This document shows, in pieces, positions 32,110 through 41,231 of a DNA stretch of 64,000 nucleotides (positions within the stretch are counted from its first letter, which is position 1; every line of letters begins with the position of its first letter). The DNA is from Pasteurella sp049670895 (GTDB taxonomy: Bacteria > Pseudomonadota > Gammaproteobacteria > Enterobacterales > Pasteurellaceae). Under the pieces are notes generated by a model. That model saw nothing but the letters and a program-made list of their open reading frames with translations, was not told where the DNA came from and ran no database searches. The translations under genes were made by a program, and so were the position numbers. The stretch is from assembly GCF_049670895.1 (NCBI RefSeq), contig NZ_CP187170.1; one strand, written 5' to 3'.

Positions 32110-32823
32110 TTATTTTTGATATAAAACATATTGGGTAAAGAGTTCTCGACTTTTTAACGGTTTATTGCCCAAATAGGGTTTGAGGGCGAGACGAGTAAAG
32201 CGTTTCGCCGCTTGTAATACGGCGGGGTCGTGGAATTCTCTTGCCTCAAAAGCGAGCAGTTCACGCCCATAAAAACTCAAATTATCTCGAATTAATGAGG
32301 CAATAAAGCCTTTTTCCTCACGGTAACGGTAAGTCATATTTTCGTCCACCGCTTCCCCCGAGCCTGCACAATGGCAAAAATCTACCCCATAGCCAAGTGT
32401 GTGCAAGAGTTGAAATTCAAAATCACGTAAATAAGGCTCGACTTGCTGGTTGTGGCAAGCAAGGCCAGTTAAACAACGTAAATAATCTTGAAAAAGTTGT
32501 GGGTATGCGGTTTCAGGTTCTAATACACGACTGACTAATTCATTGACATAAAATCCGCTATAAAGTGCGGTGTGTTGTAAAGGCAATGCAATGGCAGCAG
32601 GCTCTGCTTTGGTGAGTGTTTTTACCGCACCACGACCGCTCCAACGTAGCAATAAAGGTGTGAAGGGTTGTAACACACTTTTTAAATTTGAGCGTTTGGT
32701 TCGAGCACCTTTCGCCAAGACGGTTAATCGCCCTGTTTCTTCGGTGAATAAATCGACCAATAAGCTTGTTTCACTGTATGCTTTGCGGTGTAATACAAAA
32801 CCTCGTTGCCAGTTTTCGATCAT
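32110..32823 (-). CDS. recO: DNA repair protein RecO
   Basis: RecO loads RecA onto SSB-coated DNA in the RecFOR pathway. The start is ATG at 32823 (MIENWQRGFVLHRKAYSETS), the family N-terminus, with GGG-type ribosome-binding site; the open frame to 32919 adds 32 residues without homology. It has 237 residues. The N-terminal OB fold is followed by a helical domain. It is the first gene of the minus-strand run recO-rlmD-relA-dgkA. Confidence 0.94.
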   Translation of the reverse strand: MIENWQRGFVLHRKAYSETSLLVDLFTEETGRLTVLAKGARTKRSNLKSVLQPFTPLLLRWSGRGAVKTLTKAEPAAIALPLQHTALYSGFYVNELVSRVLEPETAYPQLFQDYLRCLTGLACHNQQVEPYLRDFEFQLLHTLGYGVDFCHCAGSGEAVDENMTYRYREEKGFIASLIRDNLSFYGRELLAFEAREFHDPAVLQAAKRFTRLALKPYLGNKPLKSRELFTQYVLYQK

Positions 32824-32996
32824 ATCCCTTATTTTTTGCGTATTAAACTGGCTTATTTTAGCAGATTTTTCATCATGCTTTCTGTTCTTTCGTAAAGTTT
32901 TCCACAGAAATTCATACAAAATAGCGTAGAGTGTTTAACTAAATTTGAGCCTTTCTGTTATGATAGAGCAAGACGAAATTAGCATAATAATAGACT

Positions 32997-33731
32997 ATGA
33001 GAATACCTCGAATTTATCATCCCGCCTCATTAGAAGGCATCACCACTTGTGAACTGAGCGAAGATGGTGCAAACCATGTTGGACGTGTATTACGCATGCA
33101 AGTGGGCGAACAACTCGAATTATTTGATGGCAGTAACCATATTTATGCAGCACACATTACCCAAGTGAGTAAAAAAGCCGTCACCGTGGAGATTTTGAAC
33201 CAGCAATTTGCTGATCGTGAAAGCCATTTGAAGATTCACCTTGGGCAAGTGATTTCTCGTGGCGAACGTATGGAATTTACGATCCAAAAATCCGTGGAAT
33301 TAGGGGTGAATGTGATTACGCCGTTATGGTCGGAGCGTTGTGGCGTGAAATTAGATGCGGATCGAATGGAAAAAAAGATCCAACAATGGCAAAAAATTGC
33401 CATTGCAGCTTGTGAACAATGTGGGCGGAATGTGATTCCTGTGATTCGCCCAATGATGAAATTACAAGATTGGTGTGCGGAAAATGACGGTGCATTGAAG
33501 TTGAATTTACATCCAAGAGCCCAATATTCTATTCGAACGTTACCCGATATTCCAAAAGAAGGCGTACGCTTATTAATTGGCTCGGAGGGTGGGCTATCAC
33601 CACAAGAAATTGCCCAAACACAAGAGCAGGCATTTACAGAAATTTTATTAGGTCAGCGAGTATTACGCACTGAAACCGCCGCATTAGCTGCGATAAGTGC
33701 CTTACAAGTTTGTTTTGGGGATCTCGGTTAA
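32997..33731 (+). CDS. rsmE: 16S rRNA (uracil-1498-N3)-methyltransferase RsmE
   Basis: RsmE is a SPOUT-fold enzyme that methylates U1498 of 16S rRNA. It has 244 residues (E. coli 243). An N-terminal PUA-like domain (MRIPRIYHP...HVGRVLRM) precedes the knot, whose SAM-binding parts are LLIGSEGGLSPQEI and LGQRVLRTETAALAAISALQ. It is divergent from recO. The E. coli gshB gene that usually follows is absent; yqgE comes next after 19 bp. Confidence 0.96.
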   Translation: MRIPRIYHPASLEGITTCELSEDGANHVGRVLRMQVGEQLELFDGSNHIYAAHITQVSKKAVTVEILNQQFADRESHLKIHLGQVISRGERMEFTIQKSVELGVNVITPLWSERCGVKLDADRMEKKIQQWQKIAIAACEQCGRNVIPVIRPMMKLQDWCAENDGALKLNLHPRAQYSIRTLPDIPKEGVRLLIGSEGGLSPQEIAQTQEQAFTEILLGQRVLRTETAALAAISALQVCFGDLG

Positions 33732-33750
33732 CCTAAATGAGAGAGAGATA

Positions 33751-34311
33751 ATGATGGAATTACAAGATCATTTTTTAATTGCCATGCCACAAATGGAAGA
33801 TCCTTATTTCTCCCGTTCGGTGGTGTATATTTGTGAACACAATGATCAAGGCAGCATGGGGTTGGTGCTTAATCAGCCAACGGATTTAAGCCTTGCCGAA
33901 TTATGTGCCAAAATGAATTTTATGATGAAAACCGACCGCACTTATGGCAATGATTTAGTATTAGCGGGCGGCCCGACGAACATTGAACGTGGTTTTATTT
34001 TACATAGCAAAACAGATCAGGATTTTAAGCATAGCTACAAAGTGACCGATCAACTAATGTTAACCACCTCTGCGGATATTATTGATACGTTTGGTACAGA
34101 CCAAGCACCAGAAAAATATTTCGTCGCATTAGGCTGTGCCAGTTGGTCACCACACCAACTTGAAGGTGAAATTGTGAATAATGATTGGTTAGTGGTGCCT
34201 GCCAATAATCGCATTTTGTTTGATGTGCCTTATGAAGAACGTTGGTTAGAAGCGAATTTATTATTAGGAATTCAGTATCATAATTTTGCTCATCAAGCGG
34301 GGCATTGCTAA
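33751..34311 (+). CDS. yqgE: YqgE/AlgH family protein
   Basis: A conserved cytoplasmic protein of the UPF0301 (YqgE/AlgH) family, function uncertain. The start is ATG 33751 (MMELQDHFLIAMPQM), 186 residues (E. coli 187); the in-frame extension upstream overlaps rsmE and lacks homology. Motifs YICEHNDQGSMGLVLNQP and GCASWSPHQLEGEI are conserved. The stop touches the yqgF start directly, so the two genes are one operon. It contains one USS core at about 33936. Confidence 0.95.
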   Translation: MMELQDHFLIAMPQMEDPYFSRSVVYICEHNDQGSMGLVLNQPTDLSLAELCAKMNFMMKTDRTYGNDLVLAGGPTNIERGFILHSKTDQDFKHSYKVTDQLMLTTSADIIDTFGTDQAPEKYFVALGCASWSPHQLEGEIVNNDWLVVPANNRILFDVPYEERWLEANLLLGIQYHNFAHQAGHC

Positions 34312-34734
34312 ATGGGCATTACCGCATTAGCTTTTGATTTTGGTACGAAAAGTATTGGCTGTGCCGTGGGACAAAGTATTACAGGAACAGCACAAGCCTT
34401 ACCTGCCTTTAAAGCACAAGATGGTATTCCGAATTGGGACGCCATTGAAAAATGCCTCACCACTTGGAAACCCGATGTGGTTGTTGTGGGGCTTCCTCTG
34501 AATATGGATGGCACAGAACAAGAATTAACAACACGTGCAAGAAAATTTGCCAACCGCTTGAATGGACGTTTTGGGGTAAAAATAGCATTACAAGATGAAC
34601 GTTTAACCACCACCGAAGCCCGTGCAGAAATTTTTGTGCGAGGCGGTTATAAAGCCTTAAACAAAAGTAAAGTGGATGGCATTTCAGCGTGTTTGATTTT
34701 AGAAAGCTGGTTTGAAAATCAAACCGATATTTAA
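34312..34734 (+). CDS. yqgF: Pre-16S rRNA nuclease / putative Holliday junction resolvase YqgF
   Basis: YqgF (RuvX) has an RNase H-like fold and is implicated in 16S rRNA 5' end maturation. It has 140 residues (E. coli 138). Acidic catalytic residues lie in LAFDFGTKSIGCAVG, in the VVGLPLNMDGTEQ strand and in LQDERLTTTEA. It starts immediately after the yqgE stop and ends at a USS-type terminator shared with eno. Confidence 0.96.
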   Translation: MGITALAFDFGTKSIGCAVGQSITGTAQALPAFKAQDGIPNWDAIEKCLTTWKPDVVVVGLPLNMDGTEQELTTRARKFANRLNGRFGVKIALQDERLTTTEARAEIFVRGGYKALNKSKVDGISACLILESWFENQTDI

Positions 34735-34762
34735 TTTTTCTCTCTGTTAGGGAAAAGGCGAT

Positions 34763-34799
34763 AAAAAACACCGCACTAAACAAAAGTGCGGTGTTTTTT
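34763..34799. terminator. Bidirectional terminator made from an inverted USS pair (yqgF / eno)
   Basis: AAAAAACACCGCACT (34763-34777) and AGTGCGGTGTTTTTT (34785-34799) form a perfect 15-bp stem with a 7-nt loop between convergent genes. A-run on the left and T-run on the right suit both directions. Confidence 0.93.
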
Positions 34800-34820
34800 T
34801 ACGATTTTATCAGCGAATAA

Positions 34821-36122
34821 TTATGCTTGACCTTTAACCGCTTTTAAACCTAAGAATGGTGCTTTATCACCTAAAGCTTCTTCAATACGGATTAATTGGT
34901 TGTATTTCGCAACACGGTCAGAACGGCTCATAGAACCAGTTTTGATTTGACCTGCTGCAGTACCCACCGCTAAATCAGCAATTGTCGCATCTTCAGTTTC
35001 ACCAGAACGGTGTGAAATCACCGCAGTGTAACCTGCATCTTTTGCCATTTTGATTGCAGCTAAAGTTTCAGTTAAAGAACCGATTTGGTTGAATTTGATT
35101 AAGATTGAGTTTGCGATACCTTTTTCGATACCTTCTTTCAAAATTTTGGTGTTAGTGACGAATAAGTCATCACCCACTAATTGGATTTTGTCACCCAATA
35201 CTTTAGTTTGATACGCAAAACCATCCCAGTCAGATTCATCTTGACCATCTTCGATAGACACGATTGGATACTCTTTGCATAAGCCTTCTAAGTAATGTGT
35301 GAATTCTTGAGAAGTGAATGATTTACCTTCACCTTTTAATTCGTACATACCATTTTCTTTGTTATAGAACTCAGAAGAAGCACAGTCCATAGCAAGAGTA
35401 ACATCTTTACCTAACACATAACCTGCTTTTTCAACCGCTTCTTTGATACAAGCAAGAGCATCTGCGTTTGAAGCAAGGTTTGGTGCAAAACCACCTTCAT
35501 CACCCACCGCAGTATTTAAACCTTTACCTTTTAAGACTTTAGCAAGGTTGTGGAAAACTTCTGCACCAATGCGAAGTGCTTCACGTAAAGTTTTCGCACC
35601 AACTGGTTGAATCATGAATTCTTGAATATCAACGTTGTTGTCAGCGTGCTCACCACCGTTGATGATGTTCATCATTGGTAATGGCATTGAGTATTGGCCT
35701 GGAGTACCATTTAATTCAGCGATGTGAGCATAAAGTGGTAAACCTTTTGATGCTGCCGCTGCTTTTGCATTGGCTAAAGATACCGCTAAGATTGCATTTG
35801 CACCGAATTTAGATTTGTTGTCTGTACCATCTAAATCGATCATGATTTGGTCGATTTCAGCTTGGTTGCTTGCGTCTTTGCCAACAACAGCTTGTGCAAT
35901 TTCATTGTTTACCGCAGAAACCGCTTTTAATACACCTTTACCTAAGAAACGTGTTTTATCACCGTCGCGTAATTCTAATGCTTCACGTGAACCTGTTGAG
36001 GCGCCTGATGGTGCAGCGGCTAGACCAACAAAGCCACCTTCTAAATGGACTTCTGCTTCAACAGTTGGGTTACCACGAGAGTCGATGATTTCACGGCCGA
36101 TTACTTTAACGATTTTTGCCAT
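34821..36122 (-). CDS. eno: Enolase
   Basis: Enolase converts 2-phosphoglycerate to phosphoenolpyruvate and is a component of the RNase E degradosome in E. coli. It has 433 residues (E. coli 432). Catalytic and metal-site segments VGDEGGFAPN, SIEDGQDESDWDG, ILIKFNQIGSLTET and SHRSGETEDATIADLAVG are intact. In many gammaproteobacteria eno follows pyrG directly; here a 10.8-kb accessory block separates them. Confidence 0.98.
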   Translation of the reverse strand: MAKIVKVIGREIIDSRGNPTVEAEVHLEGGFVGLAAAPSGASTGSREALELRDGDKTRFLGKGVLKAVSAVNNEIAQAVVGKDASNQAEIDQIMIDLDGTDNKSKFGANAILAVSLANAKAAAASKGLPLYAHIAELNGTPGQYSMPLPMMNIINGGEHADNNVDIQEFMIQPVGAKTLREALRIGAEVFHNLAKVLKGKGLNTAVGDEGGFAPNLASNADALACIKEAVEKAGYVLGKDVTLAMDCASSEFYNKENGMYELKGEGKSFTSQEFTHYLEGLCKEYPIVSIEDGQDESDWDGFAYQTKVLGDKIQLVGDDLFVTNTKILKEGIEKGIANSILIKFNQIGSLTETLAAIKMAKDAGYTAVISHRSGETEDATIADLAVGTAAGQIKTGSMSRSDRVAKYNQLIRIEEALGDKAPFLGLKAVKGQA

Positions 36123-36287
36123 TTTTGTTTTCCTCTTTAAATGAAAATTAATTTAAAACGAATGATTTGTATCTTAAAATAATTCCTCTGTTTTGTCTTG
36201 CGAAAAATACAGATTAATTGATTTGGATCCATAAATACGATATCTGCAATTATCATCTTTGTAATTTGATAAAATTACAAAAAAATC

Positions 36288-36316
36288 TTTACCTTTGTGA
36301 TTTTTATGATTAGAAT
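36288..36316 (+). promoter_or_regulatory. Promoter of the restriction-modification block
   Basis: TTTACC (36288-36293) and TAGAAT (36311-36316) are spaced by 17 bp, about 40 bp before the first accessory gene. Confidence 0.55.
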
Positions 36317-36354
36317 ATAACCTATAAAGTAATTTATAGAAGGCACAATTGATT

Positions 36355-36930
36355 ATGTATTTGACTGAGCTTGTGACAATAAACAGTGGTCAACCGCAGT
36401 TTCGCATCTCTGAAACAAGTGATTTAGAAGCACCAAGTTATACCTACTATACGCAAGCAAATCTTGAGCTTGACATTCAATTAGCTGACACACCTATTTT
36501 GTCTGATAAAGTCATAAGAACATTTGATCCTATTACGAGTTTATTGTCTGCAGGAGATGTCATTTTTAGTTTAATTTCGGGTAAAAGTGCTCGCATTAGC
36601 AATATGCATCAAGGTTTTTTATATACGCAGAATTATGTCAAATTAACCCCAACAGAAAAAATTGATGCTAATTACTTGATTTATCTATTAAATGAGTCTC
36701 TCATGATTCAAAAACAGCTCACCAACGGGTTACAAGGCACCCAAGTCTTAAAATACACAATGAAACAGCTGAAATCCCTCAAATTGCCAAAACTTCCCAC
36801 TTTATCAAAGCAGCGGTTGATAGGAGATGTTTACTGTAAGCAACAGAAATTAGCTTATTTAAAACAACGTGCTGCACAGTTAGAAAAATTCCTTGTATTA
36901 CATCAATTACAAAAAGCGAGCTCAAAATGA
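36355..36930 (+). CDS. Half-length type I specificity-like (HsdS) protein, single recognition domain
   Basis: About 191 residues, half the size of a normal HsdS. The N-terminal part resembles one target-recognition domain (FDPITSLLSAGDVIFSLISGKSARI...QNYVKL, then NANYLIYLLNES-like spacing), and the C-terminal helix KQRLIGDVYCKQQKLAYLKQ resembles an HsdS conserved coiled coil. It differs from the tail of the full hsdS downstream, so a separate origin is likely. ATG 36355 is chosen; TTG 36349 is also possible. The stop overlaps hsdR by four bases, so it is probably translated with hsdR. It could dimerise to act as an S subunit, or be a modulatory or relic S protein. Confidence 0.65.
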   Translation: MYLTELVTINSGQPQFRISETSDLEAPSYTYYTQANLELDIQLADTPILSDKVIRTFDPITSLLSAGDVIFSLISGKSARISNMHQGFLYTQNYVKLTPTEKIDANYLIYLLNESLMIQKQLTNGLQGTQVLKYTMKQLKSLKLPKLPTLSKQRLIGDVYCKQQKLAYLKQRAAQLEKFLVLHQLQKASSK

Positions 36931-39900
36931 CCAATAAAATGCCTGAATTAGTCTTTGAAAAGAACTTAATTGAATATCTTTGTACTGGTACTATCACATC
37001 AGAAAATAGTATCAATGAATCAAGCCCCGATTACATTGTACGCACAAAGTTATGGCGTTATGAGCCAACGATTAAAACAACAGAAGATTTATGGGCGAAT
37101 TTTAAACAGATTTTAGAAAGGCTAAATCAGAAAACTCTAGAACGCCCCTTAAGTACGGTGGAATTTGAACAAGTCAAACGCATTATTTCTAACCTTTCTA
37201 CACCTTACGTCGCTGGTCAATTCCTTTATGGTACCAATGGCATTTCACAAATTGAAATTGATTTAGACGATGATCGCCATGTCTTTTTAACGGTCTTTGA
37301 TCAAAAACAAATTGGTGCAGGGGATACTACCTACCAAATTGTTAATCAAATTCGACGTCCAGCTGTCATTGCGGGAAAAGAGAACCGCTGTTTTGATACC
37401 ACCTTATTGATCAATGGCTTACCCATTATTCAAATTGAAGAAAAAAAAGAAACAAGGGATATTAACGAAGCGTTGAATCAAATGCATCAGTATATTGCAG
37501 AGCATCAATATAGCGACATTTATTCCACCTTACAGATCTTGGTCGCCATTACGCCGAATAATGTGAAATACATGGCGAATACCACAGCGGATCGTTTTAA
37601 TAAAGATTTTGCCTTTAACTGGCAACGTCAGTCCGACAACAAACCTATCTATAAATGGAAAGAATTTGCGGATTCTATGTTGAGTATTCCAATGGCACAT
37701 CAAATGGCAACCAATTATATGATTTTAGACGGCACGGACAATAAACAAGCCTTAAAAGTGATGCGTCCTTATCAAGTGTATGCCACAAGAAATGTCATGA
37801 ACAAGCTAAAAAAAGCTGATTTCTCGCAAGCAATCAATAAGCTTGGTTATATTTGGCACACAACGGGTTCTGGAAAAACCATTACGAGTTTTAAAACCGC
37901 TTGGTTAGCAAGTCGTGCGGCTAATGTGGATAAAGTGGTGTTCTTGGTGGATCGTATTGCCTTAACGAGGCAAACCAATGATAACTATCGTGCCTATGAT
38001 CCAGATGCAACGAAAGATGATGTTGGTACCGTACAGGACACCAAAAATACAACCGATCTTAATCGCAAACTACATAGTAAAGGCAGTCAAATCATTATTA
38101 CTTCCGTGCAAAAACTAGACACATTAGTAAAACGAGCCTCCTTTAAAGCACCGAATAAAAATATCCTGTTTATCGTTGACGAAGCACATCGCTCTACGGG
38201 CAGTGAAAATTTCCAAGCTATTCAAAAAGCCTTTAAACATTCTGCTTGGATTGGCTACACAGGCACGCCAATGTTTGATGAAACCACCAATGGTTTACGT
38301 ACTGAAGATATTTTTGGCGAACTTTTACATGCTTATACCATTCGCGAAGCTATTGCAGATCGAAATGTATTGGGCTTTAAAGTGGATTTTGAAACCACGA
38401 TTAGTGAAGAAAGCATGAAAAAGGATTACTTACCCAAATTTTATCGCCAAAAATATCCTACTTGGACAGAACAACAAATCACACAAAAAATTGAAAATCT
38501 GACCCAACAAGATATGGATGATAGCATTGAACCCAGTTTCTACGATGAAAATCCAGAACATGTTGAATTGGTGGTAAAAGATATTTTCAAGCATTGGAAA
38601 AATCGCTCGAATTGGGATAATAAATTGAATCGAGGTAAATACAACGCCATGTTAACCACACACATTGGTGGCGGAAAAGCGAGCACACCCATGGCGATGA
38701 TGTACTTTCGAGAGTTCCAACGAGTGAATAAAGAGCGGTCGGAAAACGGCGAATTTTGTTTAAAAGTTGCAGTGACTTTCAGCCAAAATAACACGAATAA
38801 CGATGCAATGCTTGAGAATAATCAAGGGCTATTTGAGGCGATCCAACATTACAATGCGGAATTTGGAACCAATTTTAGTATGTCAGATGTTTCGGCTTAC
38901 ACAGAAGATGTCGCTAGTCGGTTAAATCGAACGGCAACGGACAAACAATTTTTAGATCTCGTTATTGTGGTGGATCAACTGCTTACTGGTTTCGATGCTC
39001 CAGAATTAAACACCCTGTATGTTGACCGCACTTTAAAAGGTGCTGGATTAATTCAAGCATATTCACGCACTAATCGAGTAGCCGATATGCGTGAAAAACC
39101 TTGGGGACGAGTAATTAATTACCGTTGGCCTGCACATAATGAAAATTTAATGAATGAAGCCTTGTCCATTTACGCCAATAAAGATTCCGCACAGTTATCT
39201 TCTGAAGAACGTAAAGCGAAAAATACGCAAGATAATATCACTGCGCCGAAATATCAGGTTTTACTCACTGAAACTAAAGAAATCGTGAAAAATTTACGTG
39301 AAATCACCGATGATTTTTCTCAACTTCCCCCTTCTGAAGCTAAAAAATGGGAAATGTTTGAGCAGCTTAAAACCTACACCACCAATATTGCCAAGCTAAA
39401 ACAATATTCAGGCGAAGATGAAAATGGCGAGACTGTTGGGTTTGATTATGACAACCCAGACAAGCTCATTGAGCAACTTGGAATGAGTGGCGAAGAAGAA
39501 AGTATGCTCACCAACACCCTCACCAATGAACTTAAATTACATTTAGCCAAAAAGAAAAATATTCCTGTGGCACAAATTGAACTGAAGATGACTCACGTAA
39601 AAGATGTGGAAATTAATTACGATTATTTAACGGAATTAATTGAAACCTTGATTAAACAAGTAGAAGCAGGTGAAACTGAAAAAGCCATTGAAACCGAGAA
39701 AGAGTTACAAAAATTTGCCAATGGTTTGGAAGATCGCAGTTTTGCCAGCCGAATTTTCAGTGCCACTCAAGCCATTATGAAAGGCTTGTTCGGATTAAAA
39801 GATCTGTTTAATAAACCCAAAGACGGTGCTGCCATTGTTGAGCAGGCAAATCTTGCTTCACAAAATCAACAATTGTTAGCTTTCCGTTTACATTGGGGAT

Positions 39901-40130
39901 TAACTGAGATCATAACAAATGCAGAATTAACCGCACTTTTCAGCCGCCACCAATATCAAGAAAAAGATCTTGATGACAACGACCAGCTCACAGAATTAAT
40001 TAAAAAGGCTGGCGTAACTTACACAGAAATGGCACAAGATAACCAGATCAAAGCGTTGTCAAAAATGAAATACCGCAATCAATTGCGTAATGCGATTTAT
40101 CAATTGGCGGATGAGTTAGTGGGGGAGTGA
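36927..40130 (+). CDS. hsdR: Type I restriction endonuclease subunit R
   Basis: HsdR is the ATP-dependent translocating and cleaving subunit of a type I restriction enzyme. It has 1067 residues, near the length of type IC (EcoR124-like) HsdR. The N-terminal nuclease domain shows the PD-(E/D)xK pattern (D in NRCFDTTLLINGLP, then QIEEKKE). The helicase domains carry Walker A HTTGSGKTIT and IVDEAHRS, with later motif TGFDAPELNTLYVDRTLKGA. The reading frame is intact, so an active enzyme is plausible. Two USS cores (about 39024 and 39930) suggest long residence in this family. Confidence 0.95.
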   Translation: MTNKMPELVFEKNLIEYLCTGTITSENSINESSPDYIVRTKLWRYEPTIKTTEDLWANFKQILERLNQKTLERPLSTVEFEQVKRIISNLSTPYVAGQFLYGTNGISQIEIDLDDDRHVFLTVFDQKQIGAGDTTYQIVNQIRRPAVIAGKENRCFDTTLLINGLPIIQIEEKKETRDINEALNQMHQYIAEHQYSDIYSTLQILVAITPNNVKYMANTTADRFNKDFAFNWQRQSDNKPIYKWKEFADSMLSIPMAHQMATNYMILDGTDNKQALKVMRPYQVYATRNVMNKLKKADFSQAINKLGYIWHTTGSGKTITSFKTAWLASRAANVDKVVFLVDRIALTRQTNDNYRAYDPDATKDDVGTVQDTKNTTDLNRKLHSKGSQIIITSVQKLDTLVKRASFKAPNKNILFIVDEAHRSTGSENFQAIQKAFKHSAWIGYTGTPMFDETTNGLRTEDIFGELLHAYTIREAIADRNVLGFKVDFETTISEESMKKDYLPKFYRQKYPTWTEQQITQKIENLTQQDMDDSIEPSFYDENPEHVELVVKDIFKHWKNRSNWDNKLNRGKYNAMLTTHIGGGKASTPMAMMYFREFQRVNKERSENGEFCLKVAVTFSQNNTNNDAMLENNQGLFEAIQHYNAEFGTNFSMSDVSAYTEDVASRLNRTATDKQFLDLVIVVDQLLTGFDAPELNTLYVDRTLKGAGLIQAYSRTNRVADMREKPWGRVINYRWPAHNENLMNEALSIYANKDSAQLSSEERKAKNTQDNITAPKYQVLLTETKEIVKNLREITDDFSQLPPSEAKKWEMFEQLKTYTTNIAKLKQYSGEDENGETVGFDYDNPDKLIEQLGMSGEEESMLTNTLTNELKLHLAKKKNIPVAQIELKMTHVKDVEINYDYLTELIETLIKQVEAGETEKAIETEKELQKFANGLEDRSFASRIFSATQAIMKGLFGLKDLFNKPKDGAAIVEQANLASQNQQLLAFRLHWGLTEIITNAELTALFSRHQYQEKDLDDNDQLTELIKKAGVTYTEMAQDNQIKALSKMKYRNQLRNAIYQLADELVGE

Positions 40131-40134
40131 TTTT

Positions 40135-41103
40135 ATGGAAGAAATGAAGCCCATAAAAGAGTGGAAAGATTATGATGAATTACTGAACGTATTGAAATGT
40201 CGAAAAATGTGTATTAGTGATGAAGCACGAGCATTACATTATCTAAAAAATATTGGCTATTACAGATTAAGTGGTTATTGGCATTCTTTTAAGCAGAAAG
40301 ATGAAGTCAAATCAAACCAACAAAAACGACTTGTGTTATTAAATGTATTTGAATCTGGCACTGATTTTGGAACCATTTTAGATTTATATATTTTTGATAA
40401 AAAATTACGATTATTGGCACTAGATGCCTTAGAACGAATTGAGATGGCAGTGAGAAATGATGTGGTGCATTTACTTGGTAAATTACATCCACTTGCACAT
40501 ATTGAGCCTTATCAAATCGATTTAAAGACAGGTAAAGAAATATGTTGTTTACACCCAAATTTTGTTTCTAAGGGTGATAAATATGTTAAATGGAAAGAAA
40601 AGCATAATCAGCTTATTGAACGAGCTAAAAAACGAGATGCAATAAGACATTATAAAGATCAATATGGCGGTGTATTGCCTATTTGGGTTTCCGCTGAAGT
40701 ATGGGATTTTGGTTTATTATCGCAATTATTTGCAGGAATGCGTTATCACGATAAAAATACCATTGCGGCAAAGTACGGTGTAAAAAATGGAAAAATGTTT
40801 GAACAATGGTTAAGAAGTTTGAATTTTATCCGAAATGTTTGTGCTCACCATAGCCGTTTATGGAATTTAAATATAGTGAATACATCAGCACCATTGAGTG
40901 ATTCACCAGAAATGAATCAGTACCGTGTGTTTATGTATCTATGTATTATGCAAAAATTGCTTACAACGATTAATCCCAAATCGACTTGGCGTAAACGGCT
41001 ATATCAGCTATTGAAAACATTTCCTAGACCTAATAATGATGCGGTTTTGATAAATGATATGGGGTTGCCGTTAGATTGGGAAAATTTGGAGCTGTGGAAA
41101 TGA
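40135..41103 (+). CDS. Abi_2 (AbiD/AbiF-type) HEPN abortive-infection protein
   Basis: A 322-residue protein of the Abi_2 family, related to the lactococcal abortive infection proteins AbiD/AbiF. The N-terminal pattern ALHYLKNIGYYRLSGYWHSF and the central ALERIEMAVRNDVVHLLG are typical. Residues 233-239, RNVCAHH, form an R-x4-H motif of the HEPN ribonuclease superfamily. It lies 4 bp after hsdR and is probably co-transcribed, suggesting a layered anti-phage locus. A hairpin of ACTGACGC/GCGTCAGT arms follows in the 128 bp before hsdS. Target and trigger are unknown. Confidence 0.85.
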   Translation: MEEMKPIKEWKDYDELLNVLKCRKMCISDEARALHYLKNIGYYRLSGYWHSFKQKDEVKSNQQKRLVLLNVFESGTDFGTILDLYIFDKKLRLLALDALERIEMAVRNDVVHLLGKLHPLAHIEPYQIDLKTGKEICCLHPNFVSKGDKYVKWKEKHNQLIERAKKRDAIRHYKDQYGGVLPIWVSAEVWDFGLLSQLFAGMRYHDKNTIAAKYGVKNGKMFEQWLRSLNFIRNVCAHHSRLWNLNIVNTSAPLSDSPEMNQYRVFMYLCIMQKLLTTINPKSTWRKRLYQLLKTFPRPNNDAVLINDMGLPLDWENLELWK

Positions 41104-41231
41104 GAACTGACGCGTGCAAAAGCAGAGGCGTCAGTCATATTGGCGTGGATTTTAACATACATTTTTTATTTTTCAATGTAAAATTTTGCCAAAATCCACC
41201 GCACTTTTTAGAAATGTAGAGAAAAACAACA

